A stretch of DNA of 35,035 nucleotides from Bacteroidales bacterium (lineage in GTDB: Bacteria > Bacteroidota > Bacteroidia > Bacteroidales > UBA7960). Each line of letters opens with the position of its first letter. Positions within the stretch are counted from its first letter, which is position 1. A model generated the notes under the pieces. That model made no database searches. It was not told the DNA's origin and was given only the letters and a program-made list of their open reading frames with translations. Below, one piece after another: positions 1-8,807 of this stretch. The translations under genes were made by a program, and so were the position numbers. The stretch covers positions 1 to 35,035 of the forward strand of contig SKVW01000231.1 in assembly GCA_007129255.1 (NCBI GenBank), written 5' to 3'.

Positions 1-1
1 C

Positions 2-238
2 AACGACAACCACTACGGCACCGACGACTATGGATTTAACGCCCCTCCGGGAGGCTTCCGCAGGGACGACGGCCTTTTCCTGGGTATCGGCAATAACGGC
101 TACTGGTGGACATCCACCGAATCGACCGAGTTCGCCGGCAACGGATGGTACCGAGCTCTGCGCAATTACCAGGGAACCCTGGCAAGGGGAGACTTCAACA
201 AATCCACAGGCTTTCTGGTCAGGTGCGTGAAAGAATAG
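2..238 (+). CDS. FISUMP-domain protein, C-terminal fragment
   Basis: Frame 2 is open from the left edge to a TAG stop and gives 78 residues; the start lies outside the window. The fragment has the aromatic-rich ending of the Fibrobacter succinogenes major paralogous (FISUMP) domain: YWWTSTE, then GWYRALRN, then a C-terminal GFLVRCVKE. These domains usually sit at the end of exported or lipoprotein surface proteins in Bacteroidota and Fibrobacteres, and their biochemical role is not established. The ORF track lists only two overlapping ORFs in other frames, which are shadows. A strong terminator follows about 70 bases downstream. Family call is from motif memory; full-length architecture cannot be judged. 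Confidence 0.75.
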   Translation, partial: NDNHYGTDDYGFNAPPGGFRRDDGLFLGIGNNGYWWTSTESTEFAGNGWYRALRNYQGTLARGDFNKSTGFLVRCVKE

Positions 239-307
239 AAATCAAAAGATTTTTACCCAAAGCAGGTCAACCCATGGACCCTGACTTGTTCTGAAAAACG
301 ATTGTAA

Positions 308-356
308 AAAAGCCCAAACGCAGAAAAGCCATAGCAGGCAATGCGTTTGGGCTTTT
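308..356 (+). terminator. Rho-independent terminator after the FISUMP gene
   Basis: A perfect 15-bp inverted repeat (AAAAGCCCAAACGCA and its complement) flanks a 19-nt loop. The right arm ends in TTTT and the left arm begins with an A run, so it could work in both directions. It separates the FISUMP gene from the downstream membrane-protein gene. Confidence 0.8.
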
Positions 357-385
357 AATAAAAAATAGTTTCACAATATTTCTTT

Positions 386-898
386 ATGAAAAACCTTGGA
401 CCATCAGGTATCAAATGGCTGAAGATCATTCACCTGTTATTTGTGGGTTTATGGATCGGCAGCAGCTTCTCTATCTTATTCCTTATCATTTTCCTGCAAT
501 TCTCCGGCTTAAAGGAAGTATATGGTTTTTACCTTGGCATCAAGCTGGTTGACGATTTTGCCATCATTCCGGGTGCGGTCGGTGCCATGCTTACAGGTAT
601 GGTATATGGCATCTGGACCAAATGGGGTTTTTTCAGGCACAACTGGCTTACGGTTAAATGGATACTCAATATTGCCCTGATGATCACCGGTATTTTTCTG
701 CTGGGTCCGGCCGTCAATGCCAATACTGCCCTGGCCGAATCCAAAAGATTGGCAGCATTGGCATCAGATCAGTTTATGAGCAACCAGCAAATGCTCATTA
801 TCCTGGGGTCGGTGCAATTCATTCTGCTGTTGTTCATGCTCTATGTTTCCACTTTCAAACCCTGGAAAAAAAGGAAAAGCAAAACTTTACCGAGCTGA
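386..898 (+). CDS. DUF2269-like integral membrane protein
   Basis: A 170-residue protein with four predicted membrane segments: about residues 10-37 (KIIHLLFVGLWIGSSF), 55-75, 88-108 and 130-152. It ends in a basic tail (KPWKKRKSK). The first helix, with a histidine followed by GLWIGSS, and the overall length resemble the DUF2269 family of predicted inner-membrane proteins, whose function is unknown. The ATG start lies about 30 bases after the terminator at 308-356, so the gene probably has its own promoter in that short gap. The next gene begins about 150 bases later on the same strand, and no functional link to it is evident. The family assignment is tentative; the membrane topology is well supported. 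Confidence 0.55.
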   Translation: MKNLGPSGIKWLKIIHLLFVGLWIGSSFSILFLIIFLQFSGLKEVYGFYLGIKLVDDFAIIPGAVGAMLTGMVYGIWTKWGFFRHNWLTVKWILNIALMITGIFLLGPAVNANTALAESKRLAALASDQFMSNQQMLIILGSVQFILLLFMLYVSTFKPWKKRKSKTLPS

Positions 899-1051
899 AA
901 AAATTACCCCGGCAACCGGCGGATAACATCCAGCAACCAACAACGGGCTTTTGCCTGAAAGGGCTATTTCCTGAGGATCAAAAAAATGAAAAAAAGTAAA
1001 AATAAAAGGGTTTTTTACTTCGTTGCTCTAATAAAGATTTTAGGTAGTAAA

Positions 1052-2776
1052 ATGTTTAAATACTTAATCGTTTGTTGCTTTATATTTTTCTCTTTCTCAG
1101 GGCTAAGCCTGTCCAAAGATCTTCAAAAAGATTCGCCTGATTTTGCCATCCCTTCAAAAGAGTATATTGCAAAAAGCCTTTCCGACCTGGAAGCTGAAAC
1201 CATCGGAGATTCTCTTCTGCATAAAGGGATCAGGTTAAGGGATGCAAGAAAACTCACCTTAGCCCTGGATTACTTTGCAGAAGTTTTAAAAATCGGGAAA
1301 GAAGAAAAAAACCATCGCCTGCAGTTTCTGGCCATCAATAACATTGGTCTTTGTTATTATGTATCTGCCGAATACGCCAAAGCACTTGATCATTACCTGG
1401 AAGCCTATGAAATTGCAAAGGATGAGCTCCCAACCAATTATGAGCTAACGATTTTGAACAATATTGCACTGGTTTACAAAAGAGACCGAAAACTGGATCA
1501 GGCCCTGGCGTTTTTTTTAAAAGCTTATGAAAGTGCCGTAAAGCTTGGACTGAATAAAAAAGCGGCAGAATATGGTATTAACCTGGGAACTCTTTACAAT
1601 CGAATGGAAGAATTTGATAAGGCCAAAACCAAACTTGAAAATGCCACCAATTTTATCAATCCTGATGCAGAGAATTATCATTTTGCAAGGATCAGCCTGG
1701 CCGAAACTTATGAATTAAAAAATGAGCTTCACCAGGCAGAAAAGATCCTTTCAGAAATCGCGAAAACCGGATCCGGAGTCAGCGAATCGGTAAAGGTATT
1801 CGCACATAACCGCCTGGCAAGAGTACAAATCGCTTCGGGCAAATATGATGAAGCCAGGACAAATGCCCTGAAAGCAGCCGAAATTGCAAAAAACTTAGAC
1901 CTTATTCACTCTGAATATGATGCTTACAATTATTTAAGTGAAATAGGAGAAAAGAAAAACAACTATCAAATGGCCTATGAATACCTGCAAAAAAATAAAA
2001 CCGTATTAAACACCTTACAACAACTTAGAAACCAGGAAAAATTTTCTGAATTGCAGGCAAAGTTTGAACTGTCAAAATACGAATATGAACTGCAAGCTGC
2101 AGAAGAAAGATATGATTCTTTGCAAAAATTTTACACCATCATAGTCACTGGATTAATCCTTATTGGTGTGTTGGTAACTTATGCGGCCCGGATAAGGTGG
2201 CTGAATATGCGCCAGAAAAACAACCTGCTTCAAAAAAAGGAAGAAATTGCCGCTTTGGAACTGGAAAAAAGCCAGGCACAGCATATGGCCCTGGAGCAGG
2301 AAATAAAACGAAAAGAAGAACAAGCCACCATGAGCGAACAATTATTGCGGGAAGAGATTGAGTTAAAGAATAAGGAGATCTCTTCAAGAGCATTGGTGAG
2401 CGCAACCAAAAACGACATATTACACCAGGTGATCACCCGCATAGAGAAAGCAAACGGCTCAGCACCCAATGGGCTTAATTCTCTTAAAAATGAATTAAAA
2501 AACACCATTGACATAGATAAGGACTGGAAAGATTTCGTGGTTCATTTTGAGCAAACCCATGAAGGGTTTTTTCAACAACTGATGAAAAAACACAAATCAT
2601 TAAATAACAATGACTTACGCTTTATAGCCTATTTGAAAATAAACCTGGGAAGTAAGGAAATTGCCCGCCTTCTCAATATTACCCCGGCCTCTTTCAGGAA
2701 AAGAAAAATGCGGCTTAGGGATAAGCTCGGGCTGGAACGCCACGAAAATCTGGAAACATACATCTATAATCTATAA
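1052..2776 (+). CDS. TPR-repeat membrane regulator with C-terminal LuxR-like HTH
   Basis: I chose the ATG at 1052 rather than 986 because it puts a signal peptide (MFKYLIVCCFIFFSF) at the N terminus of a 574-residue protein. Residues about 45-330 form tandem tetratricopeptide repeats, recognisable by A..Y...LEIAK and NNIG.CY patterns. A single membrane helix follows at about 360-381 (IIVTGLILIGVLVTY), then a charged coiled coil at about 385-465. The C terminus (about 515-570) is a helix-turn-helix with LGSKEIARLLNITPASFRKRK and a LuxR-like RLRDKLGL. The layout predicts a periplasmic TPR sensor joined through the membrane to a cytoplasmic DNA-binding domain, a regulator class common in Bacteroidota. 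It lies just upstream of a T9SS surface protein, a plausible target. Ligand and regulon are unknown. Confidence 0.8.
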   Translation: MFKYLIVCCFIFFSFSGLSLSKDLQKDSPDFAIPSKEYIAKSLSDLEAETIGDSLLHKGIRLRDARKLTLALDYFAEVLKIGKEEKNHRLQFLAINNIGLCYYVSAEYAKALDHYLEAYEIAKDELPTNYELTILNNIALVYKRDRKLDQALAFFLKAYESAVKLGLNKKAAEYGINLGTLYNRMEEFDKAKTKLENATNFINPDAENYHFARISLAETYELKNELHQAEKILSEIAKTGSGVSESVKVFAHNRLARVQIASGKYDEARTNALKAAEIAKNLDLIHSEYDAYNYLSEIGEKKNNYQMAYEYLQKNKTVLNTLQQLRNQEKFSELQAKFELSKYEYELQAAEERYDSLQKFYTIIVTGLILIGVLVTYAARIRWLNMRQKNNLLQKKEEIAALELEKSQAQHMALEQEIKRKEEQATMSEQLLREEIELKNKEISSRALVSATKNDILHQVITRIEKANGSAPNGLNSLKNELKNTIDIDKDWKDFVVHFEQTHEGFFQQLMKKHKSLNNNDLRFIAYLKINLGSKEIARLLNITPASFRKRKMRLRDKLGLERHENLETYIYNL

Positions 2777-2799
2777 ACTAGGGGGTTATAAAAATCACT

Positions 2800-2835
2800 T
2801 GTCACACTTTGTCTTTCCGGATGTCACGTTTTGTC
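2800..2835. promoter_or_regulatory. 14-bp direct repeat, possible operator
   Basis: Two near-identical 14-mers, TGTCACACTTTGTC (2800-2813) and TGTCACGTTTTGTC (2822-2835), match at 12 of 14 bases. They are exactly 22 bases apart, two helical turns, so both copies would face the same side of the DNA. They lie between the TPR/HTH regulator and the surface-protein gene. This could be a regulator binding site; there is no direct proof. Confidence 0.4.
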
Positions 2836-2917
2836 CCTGTCGAAAATTAGCCCCGGGGAAGAAATTTGATTTCCTTTGCCGGTGTTAAGATTTTGTTTCA
2901 TTAAAAACCTTTTATTT

Positions 2918-5794
2918 ATGAAATCCCAAAACAAACTATTACTGTTACTGGCAATGCTGATCTTTGCCATTTATCCTCAAATACCGCTTGAAGCACAAGT
3001 TAAATTCAGTGAAGAGGAAGAGGTAAAAAGCTCATTAATCCCCAAAAATCTTCTTGATCAAAATGAAAGCATAACCTACGAAGGAAGAGTCGGGCCGGGA
3101 TACGGACGCTTTCGTTCCATCGCCTTTGATCCTGCAAACGAAGGCGTTGCTTACGCATCCAATCGCGACCGGCAGCTTTTTAAATCTACCGATCATGGTC
3201 AGACCTGGTCTTATCTTTATTCTGCACCAAGAGTTCCGGGCTTTCCGGTGCGCATTACCGATCTAAGGTTTGCAAACCCCCAGGAGCCTACCCATCTTTA
3301 TTTTGTAGTTGGTGACGGCAGCAGCTCAGATGTTGACACCAGAGGCATTTATATTATGGATGTCACCACAGGGGAAATTATTGATACCATCTCCACTTTC
3401 TATATCCACCATCTGAATTTTGCAGATTATGATGTTGACCCTCTGAACCCGGATAACATTGTTGTGCTTGGAGCAATGGGCATTTGGTTTGACGGAAGCC
3501 GCAGAACCGTATGGAAATCTACCAATGGTGGAGAGGATTTTGACCTGATCTTTGATTATATCAATTTTAATGAACTTTCGCCCAGAACGGTAACCATAGA
3601 TCCGGGCAACCCAAACGGTATCCTTCTTGGTATGGGCGGCAGTCCCGGGGATGATGAAGGTGGTTTTTACGGAACCATTGACGGAGGGGATAACTGGAAC
3701 CGCATCACTGCGGGAGATATCATTAACGAAGTTGTCATGGATCCTGCAAACTCTGACAGACTTTTTGCCATTACCGGATTTGGAGCAGAGGAGAACAAAA
3801 TCCTCCATTCAACAAATGGCGGATTTACATGGAATTCCCTGGATTATGGCATTGATGAAGATTTGATTGGGAATTTTATAGCCCTTCGCCTCGATCATAA
3901 CGATCCTGATAAAGTATGGGTTACCAGCACCGAAAGAATTCATGTTTCCACTGACGGAGGCCAAAACTGGGAAAGCACCCTGTTTGATGAAGATACTTAT
4001 CATACCTACCGATACGGTGCTTCGATAGATGTCAATCCATTCAACAGCCAACACGTTATTGTGGGCAGCGATCATCGGGTAGTACAAACCATGGATGGGG
4101 GCGATGAATGGAGTGTAATGCCTATCTACATGATGAACCTAAGGAATGTAGACCCGGTTAAACTTCCCGATGGAAGTGAATACCTGTATTATACGGCAAA
4201 TGGAAGTTATCTCGCTCACAATCTGGAAACCCATGAAGTAAATGGGCACCTTGGATTAAATATGGTCAACCAAAGCTTCCAGATATATGGCGACCAATAC
4301 AGCCAGGATCGTGCATTTATCGGAGTGCCAATGTTTATGGGAGGAGTCAAGATTTTTAAGTCCGACAGGCACCTGGAAGCCGATCCCGTTGAAGTTTTTG
4401 ACGGATCCGGCAGGGTTTTATCCCAAATTATTCGCTGCCCTGAGGATACCGAAACCTATTGGTTTATAATCCCTCAAACCCCAAACTGGCAAGGCCCCGC
4501 TAAGTTGTATCGCACCACCGACGATTTTGAAACAATAGAAGAATTATCCATTACTAAAGAACAGGAAGTGATAACCGACATTGAAGTAGTGGAAGGTCAA
4601 CCCGGTGTTATCTGGGCTTATGCGGCAAGTAATAATGATACCGGAGTCTTTAAATCCACCGACTATGGCGACACCTGGATTTCTTATTCCACCGGTTTGC
4701 CGGAGGATATCGGAATCTGGAACCTGTCTGTCAACCAGAATAATCCGGACAACATACTGGCAACTGTGAGTATGAACCAGGGGCTTTACGTAACCTTTGA
4801 CGGAGGAGAAAACTGGGTATCCAGCTTTTATGAATTTGAGTGTACAGATGTTGTTTTTAGTAAAGCCCATGAAAATATTGCATTTGCCAGGCGTTTTGGC
4901 GTTGCAGGAGGAGTTTTCTCAGAAGATGGTGGAGCATCCTGGTCGGTTGTACCTGAGGAAGTAGGCCTGGATGCCAACTACAATAGAATGGGAATCATCG
5001 ACCAGGATGAAACCATTGACATTTACATGAGCGGAAGCGGTGTCAGTATCGTCAAATATACCTATACTGTTCCTGAACAATTCGACCTTGCATTTAACAT
5101 TCAGGATGAGGAAGGACAGGAGATCACAGATGCAACGATCACTTTGGATGGTGTTGAATATGAAGCCGGTATTTACGTTTTTGAAGACCTGGATCCCGGA
5201 ACCTATTCATACATGGTCAACCGTGAAGGTTACCAGACTTTTGAAGACGAGGTTACCATAACGGATGCAGATGTGGTTGTAAACGTCACACTGCTGGAAG
5301 AGGAAGAACCGGTATTTACCGTTACATTTTACATTGAGGATGAAGAAGGCGATGTTATCACCGAAGCAATGGTCACTTTCGATGGTACACAGTATGGCCC
5401 CGGGGTTTATGTTTTTGAGGAAATCGAAGCAGGAACCTATGACTACCTGGTAACCAAAGAAGGCTATCACGAAGAATCCGGGGAAGTAAGTGTAACCGAT
5501 GAGGATGTGGTGGTTGAAGTAACCCTGGAGCGCGACGATGTGTCCCTGAGCGATCCCGATCTGGTTGAGCTTTCCATCTTTCCGAATCCGGCAAGTACAG
5601 AAATAAACGTACGTTCAGAGGATAAAATTCAGGAGATCAGGATATTTGACATGCTCGGTCAACAGGTGTATGCCGCCGAGGTACAAAGCAATACCTACCA
5701 GGTAAATGTTGCTATGCTGGACAAAGGAATTTATTTTCTGAGAATAAACACATTAAAAGGATTTGCAACTGAAAAGCTGCAGATAATCAAGTAA
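2918..5794 (+). CDS. Asp-box beta-propeller surface protein with two carboxypeptidase-regulatory-like repeats and a T9SS sorting domain
   Basis: I preferred the ATG at 2918 over 2876 because it begins a clean signal peptide (MKSQNKLLLLLAMLIF) with likely cleavage after LEA; the protein is then 958 residues. Residues about 60-690 carry at least eight Asp-box (BNR/sortilin-type) motifs such as STDHGQTWS, STNGGEDF, TIDGGDNW, STDGGQNWE, STDYGDTW and TFDGGENW, so one or two beta-propellers are expected. Residues about 720-872 are two tandem repeats of about 76 residues, each with an EDEEG...DG..Y..G.Y.FE....GTY core, like PEGA or carboxypeptidase-regulatory domains. The last 75 residues are a type A T9SS sorting domain (SIFPNPAS, IRIFDMLGQ, KGIYFLRI). 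It is predicted to cross the outer membrane through T9SS and be surface-attached or released. No catalytic site is evident; glycan or protein binding is a guess. Confidence 0.88.
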   Translation: MKSQNKLLLLLAMLIFAIYPQIPLEAQVKFSEEEEVKSSLIPKNLLDQNESITYEGRVGPGYGRFRSIAFDPANEGVAYASNRDRQLFKSTDHGQTWSYLYSAPRVPGFPVRITDLRFANPQEPTHLYFVVGDGSSSDVDTRGIYIMDVTTGEIIDTISTFYIHHLNFADYDVDPLNPDNIVVLGAMGIWFDGSRRTVWKSTNGGEDFDLIFDYINFNELSPRTVTIDPGNPNGILLGMGGSPGDDEGGFYGTIDGGDNWNRITAGDIINEVVMDPANSDRLFAITGFGAEENKILHSTNGGFTWNSLDYGIDEDLIGNFIALRLDHNDPDKVWVTSTERIHVSTDGGQNWESTLFDEDTYHTYRYGASIDVNPFNSQHVIVGSDHRVVQTMDGGDEWSVMPIYMMNLRNVDPVKLPDGSEYLYYTANGSYLAHNLETHEVNGHLGLNMVNQSFQIYGDQYSQDRAFIGVPMFMGGVKIFKSDRHLEADPVEVFDGSGRVLSQIIRCPEDTETYWFIIPQTPNWQGPAKLYRTTDDFETIEELSITKEQEVITDIEVVEGQPGVIWAYAASNNDTGVFKSTDYGDTWISYSTGLPEDIGIWNLSVNQNNPDNILATVSMNQGLYVTFDGGENWVSSFYEFECTDVVFSKAHENIAFARRFGVAGGVFSEDGGASWSVVPEEVGLDANYNRMGIIDQDETIDIYMSGSGVSIVKYTYTVPEQFDLAFNIQDEEGQEITDATITLDGVEYEAGIYVFEDLDPGTYSYMVNREGYQTFEDEVTITDADVVVNVTLLEEEEPVFTVTFYIEDEEGDVITEAMVTFDGTQYGPGVYVFEEIEAGTYDYLVTKEGYHEESGEVSVTDEDVVVEVTLERDDVSLSDPDLVELSIFPNPASTEINVRSEDKIQEIRIFDMLGQQVYAAEVQSNTYQVNVAMLDKGIYFLRINTLKGFATEKLQIIK

Positions 5795-5825
5795 TTTTCT
5801 TCATAATTAGTAGTTTTGTTGAGGC

Positions 5826-5858
5826 AGGGCTGCCCCGGGTAATTCCAGGGTGGCCCTT
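5826..5858. terminator. Possible bidirectional terminator between convergent genes
   Basis: GGGCTGCCC (5827-5835) pairs with GGGTGGCCC (5848-5856), allowing G-U pairs, around a 12-nt loop. It lies in the 65-base gap between two convergent genes. The flanking T run is short, so this is a weak call. Confidence 0.35.
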
Positions 5859-5859
5859 C

Positions 5860-6312
5860 TTACTTGGGCAACCGGCCAAATACGTTCAGTATCCAGCGAT
5901 GGGCTTTGTGGATGCCCGCGGGCTGGGCATGCAGCAAGATGCAATGGCCGTAAACCTGTTCAACCGGGCTGGCATCCAGCATCTCTTTTACTTCCTTATT
6001 TCCGGTCATTTGCTGTATCCAGATGTGGGTGATCCCCTTTTCCAGGGCTTGCTTTACCAGGCCGGGAGCCACATCGGGTTTGGTGACCACCAGAAGGGCC
6101 TTTACCTTTTCGGGTAAAGCCATTACATCAGGATAAACCGTTTGCCCTTGCGGGGTTTCCCCCCCGGCAGGGTTTACGGCATATACATCATGACCTTTCT
6201 CTTTCAGGATACGGAATACCATGGAGCCGAACTTTTTCGGACTGCGTGAGTACCCTGCCACCGCAATGTGGGGGCTGGAAAGAAAGGCGTCAATTTGTGC
6301 TTTGGTAGCCAT
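5860..6312 (-). CDS. CoA-binding Rossmann-fold protein (CoA_binding_2, YccU-like)
   Basis: A 150-residue cytosolic protein. The N terminus has the family pattern IAVAGYSRSPKKFGSMV, a Rossmann beta-alpha-beta with a nucleotide loop. It is followed by KGHDVYAVNPAG, the VVTKPDVAPGLVKQALEKGI segment, and a late GHCILLHA resembling the G.C....HP ending of YccU/YneT-type CoA-binding proteins. Length is typical for the family. The biological role is not established; family members bind CoA or a related nucleotide. It is transcribed alone toward the propeller gene and is divergent from the oad operon. Family call is solid, function open. Confidence 0.8.
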   Translation of the reverse strand: MATKAQIDAFLSSPHIAVAGYSRSPKKFGSMVFRILKEKGHDVYAVNPAGGETPQGQTVYPDVMALPEKVKALLVVTKPDVAPGLVKQALEKGITHIWIQQMTGNKEVKEMLDASPVEQVYGHCILLHAQPAGIHKAHRWILNVFGRLPK

Positions 6313-6472
6313 AGTGAGGAAATTTAAAAGGATGCCGTTAATGATACAAAGTAAAGAAAAAAGCCATTACATCGATCGAAAAAAAACGCTTCCCTGCCGG
6401 GAACCTTTAACATTTAGACCCTTCCCTTGTTCTGAAAAGGCGGTTGTTCAGGGAAAATTGCCCGAATTTGGT

Positions 6473-6480
6473 TACCTTTG
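6473..6480 (+). promoter_or_regulatory. Bacteroidota -7 element upstream of the oad operon
   Basis: TACCTTTG matches the Bacteroidota -7 consensus TAnnTTTG exactly. It lies 36 bases before the oadG ATG, giving a leader of about 30 nt. No clear TTTG -33 box at the usual spacing is visible. Confidence 0.45.
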
Positions 6481-6516
6481 CTTTCTTTAAAATACCGCTT
6501 TAATTCACGGCTGATC

Positions 6517-6774
6517 ATGGAAAATTTAGGCCTTCCTTTGCAGGTTTTCATTCTCGGGCTGCTAACGGTTTTTATCGTGCTGCTCATTGTAGTGCTTACC
6601 GGCAAGGGCATCATCTGGGCTGTTAACCGGTTTTTTCCGTTGGCAAAGCCCCCCGAAAAAAAAGGACCAGAAAAAGGCGGCCCAACCGGCCGCAAACACC
6701 TGGCCGCCATTGCCGCCGCAGTTCAAGCCGTCACAGAAGGCCACGGCAAAGTGGTAAATATCCGAAAAACTTAG
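6517..6774 (+). CDS. oadG: Na+-pumping decarboxylase gamma subunit (OadG family)
   Basis: An 85-residue protein from the ATG at 6517; the track start at 6478 adds 13 residues that fit no family pattern. A single membrane helix lies at about residues 5-30 (LQVFILGLLTVFIVLLIVVL), followed by GIIWAVNRFF. A short basic, Pro/Gly-rich linker leads to HLAAIAAAVQAV, the A.I.AA...V segment typical of OadG-type subunits. The gamma subunit anchors and stabilises the decarboxylase complex and helps transfer between the carboxyltransferase and the membrane pump. It is the first gene of oadG-oadA-oadB. Small size makes sequence alone weak, but context is decisive. Confidence 0.82.
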   Translation: MENLGLPLQVFILGLLTVFIVLLIVVLTGKGIIWAVNRFFPLAKPPEKKGPEKGGPTGRKHLAAIAAAVQAVTEGHGKVVNIRKT

Positions 6775-6800
6775 TTTTGGTTTTTCCTGTGTTTTTTATC

Positions 6801-6819
6801 TCCGGAAAAAATTTCCGGA
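6801..6819. promoter_or_regulatory. Perfect palindrome in the oadG-oadA gap
   Basis: TCCGGAAA, three A residues, then TTTCCGGA form an exact inverted repeat in the 81-base gap between oadG and oadA. It could be a protein-binding site or a small mRNA hairpin that sets relative expression of the two genes. It has no U tract, so it is not a standard terminator. Confidence 0.35.
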
Positions 6820-6855
6820 AGGGTTAACAGTATCAATTTTCAGGCTTTATCTATC

Positions 6856-8754
6856 ATGCGAAAAATAAAATTTTCATTGGTCTATCGCGATATGTGGCAA
6901 TCCTCAGGGAAGTATCTGCCCCGGGTGGACCAGCTCAAGAAAACCGCACCCCATATTATTGAAATGGGTTGTTTTGACCGTATTGAAACCAATGGAGGGG
7001 GGTTTGAGCAGATCAACCTGCTGTTTGGTGAAAACCCCAATAAGGCCCTTCGCGAATGGACCCGCCCCTTCAACAAAGCGGGTATACAAACCCATATGCT
7101 CGACCGTTCCCTCAATGGCTTGCGCATGGAGCCGGTACCGGCCGATGTGCGCAAGCTCATGTACAAGGTCAAAAAAGCCCAGGGCACGGACATCACACGC
7201 ATCTTTTGCGGCATGAACGATCCCCGCAACATCATCGACTCTATCCACTATGCACAGGATGCCGGGATGATCGCACAGGCAGCCATGAGCATTACGTTCT
7301 CCGAAGTTCATACCATAGAATATTATATCAACCTGGCCGATGAGTTGATCAATGGGGGGGCCGACGAGCTTTGCCTTAAAGACATGGCCGGCATCGGACG
7401 TCCGGTATGGCTCGGAAAGATCGTTTCGGGTATCCGCGAAAAACATCCCGACATTCCCATACAATATCACTCCCACTCGGGACCGGGTTTTGCCATGGCC
7501 TCCATCCTGGAAGTGGTCCGGGCAGGAGCAGATTATATCGATGTAGGCATGGAACCCCTCTCATGGGGTACCGGCCATGTGGACTTACTGGCCGTGCAGG
7601 CCATGCTGAAAGATGCCGGCTTTGATGTGCCTGAGGTAGATATGGATGCCTACATGAAAACCCGAAGGGTTAACCAGGAATTTATGGAGGACTTCCTGGG
7701 CTATTTCATCAATCCCCAGAACCGCACCATGAACTCCCTGCTGATATCTTCAGGATTGCCGGGGGGTATGATGGGCTCCCTGATGGACGACCTGAAGAAA
7801 AACCTGAAATTCCTCAACAAATGGCTTAAAAAGCACAACAAGCGCAAAATGACCCAGGATGAATTCCTGGTAAAACTTTTCCGGGAAGTGGAATACATCT
7901 GGCCCAAGGTAGGCTATCCGCCCCTTGTGACCCCATTCAGCCAGTATGTGAAAAACCTGGCCGTGATGAATGTTACACAGATGGAAAAAGGAGGGGAGCG
8001 CTGGACCATGATCCCCGACAATGTATGGGACATGCTTACCGGTAAGCTTGGCCGACTGCCAGGAGAGCTGGCTCCTGAACTGAAAGAACTGGCCGAAAAA
8101 GAAGGAAAAGAATTCTTTAAGGGCAATCCACAGGAGCTTTATCCCGATGAGCTCGAAGGGTTTAAAAAAGAAATGGATGAAAAGGGATGGGATTATGGAG
8201 AAGATGATGAAGAACTCTTTGAGCTGGCCATGCATCCCGAACAATACCGCCGCTATAAATCAGGTGAAGCCAAAAGGGCCTTTGAAGAAGAAATGGAGCG
8301 CCTGCGGGAAGAAGGGGGCGGCATGTATCCCAAAACGGAAAAAAGGGTGATTGAAAAATCCTCCAAACAACCGGCTGGCCCCACCCAAATGACCGTGGAA
8401 GTGGAAGGCGAAAAATACAGCGTTACCGTTTCCTATAATGACAATCCCTTGCAAACCCATGAAAAGGAGGCAAGCGACAGTAAGGAGGGGAAAGCCGGCC
8501 AAAAAGAAGATCAGGTAAGGGACATCATCTCACCCCTTTCGGGTAATTTTTACCTGACCAAAGAAATGGGGCAAAAGCCGGTTAAAGTGGGCGACAACAT
8601 AAAAAAAGGAGATGCCCTGGGCTATATCGAGGCCATGAAAACCTACAACACCATCCGTTCCAATGTGGCTGGCAAACTGGAAGATATCGTGGCTGAAAAC
8701 GGCACCGAGGTGTTTGAAGACGACCTGCTTTTTCGCATAAAAGAGGAGAATTGA
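6856..8754 (+). CDS. oadA: Biotin-dependent oxaloacetate decarboxylase alpha subunit (carboxyltransferase plus biotin carrier)
   Basis: A 632-residue protein with three parts. Residues 1 to about 280 are an HMGL-like TIM-barrel carboxyltransferase. The metal-site residues are visible: D12 in YRDMWQS, K175 in CLKDMAG, and H205/H207 in YHSHSG. Residues about 290-470 are the PYC/OADA conserved domain. After a charged, low-complexity linker, about 550-632 is a biotinyl domain with K595 in EAMKT, 38 residues from the end. The last position of the usual AMKM motif is T, as I recall for Bacteroidota members. It transfers the carboxyl group from oxaloacetate, or possibly methylmalonyl-CoA or another acid, to biotin. 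The RDMWQ start is the Bacteroidota-type alpha subunit, so oxaloacetate is likely but not certain. It acts with the flanking oadG and oadB products. Confidence 0.9.
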   Translation: MRKIKFSLVYRDMWQSSGKYLPRVDQLKKTAPHIIEMGCFDRIETNGGGFEQINLLFGENPNKALREWTRPFNKAGIQTHMLDRSLNGLRMEPVPADVRKLMYKVKKAQGTDITRIFCGMNDPRNIIDSIHYAQDAGMIAQAAMSITFSEVHTIEYYINLADELINGGADELCLKDMAGIGRPVWLGKIVSGIREKHPDIPIQYHSHSGPGFAMASILEVVRAGADYIDVGMEPLSWGTGHVDLLAVQAMLKDAGFDVPEVDMDAYMKTRRVNQEFMEDFLGYFINPQNRTMNSLLISSGLPGGMMGSLMDDLKKNLKFLNKWLKKHNKRKMTQDEFLVKLFREVEYIWPKVGYPPLVTPFSQYVKNLAVMNVTQMEKGGERWTMIPDNVWDMLTGKLGRLPGELAPELKELAEKEGKEFFKGNPQELYPDELEGFKKEMDEKGWDYGEDDEELFELAMHPEQYRRYKSGEAKRAFEEEMERLREEGGGMYPKTEKRVIEKSSKQPAGPTQMTVEVEGEKYSVTVSYNDNPLQTHEKEASDSKEGKAGQKEDQVRDIISPLSGNFYLTKEMGQKPVKVGDNIKKGDALGYIEAMKTYNTIRSNVAGKLEDIVAENGTEVFEDDLLFRIKEEN

Positions 8755-8807
8755 TCGGGTGCAGGAAACTTACTTTTCCTGCTGTAAATTAACGGAAAAT
8801 TGCAAAA

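Noticed and set aside
986-1051. Upstream start for the TPR/HTH regulator
   Set aside because: It would place 22 residues before a good signal peptide; the ATG at 1052 is more likely.
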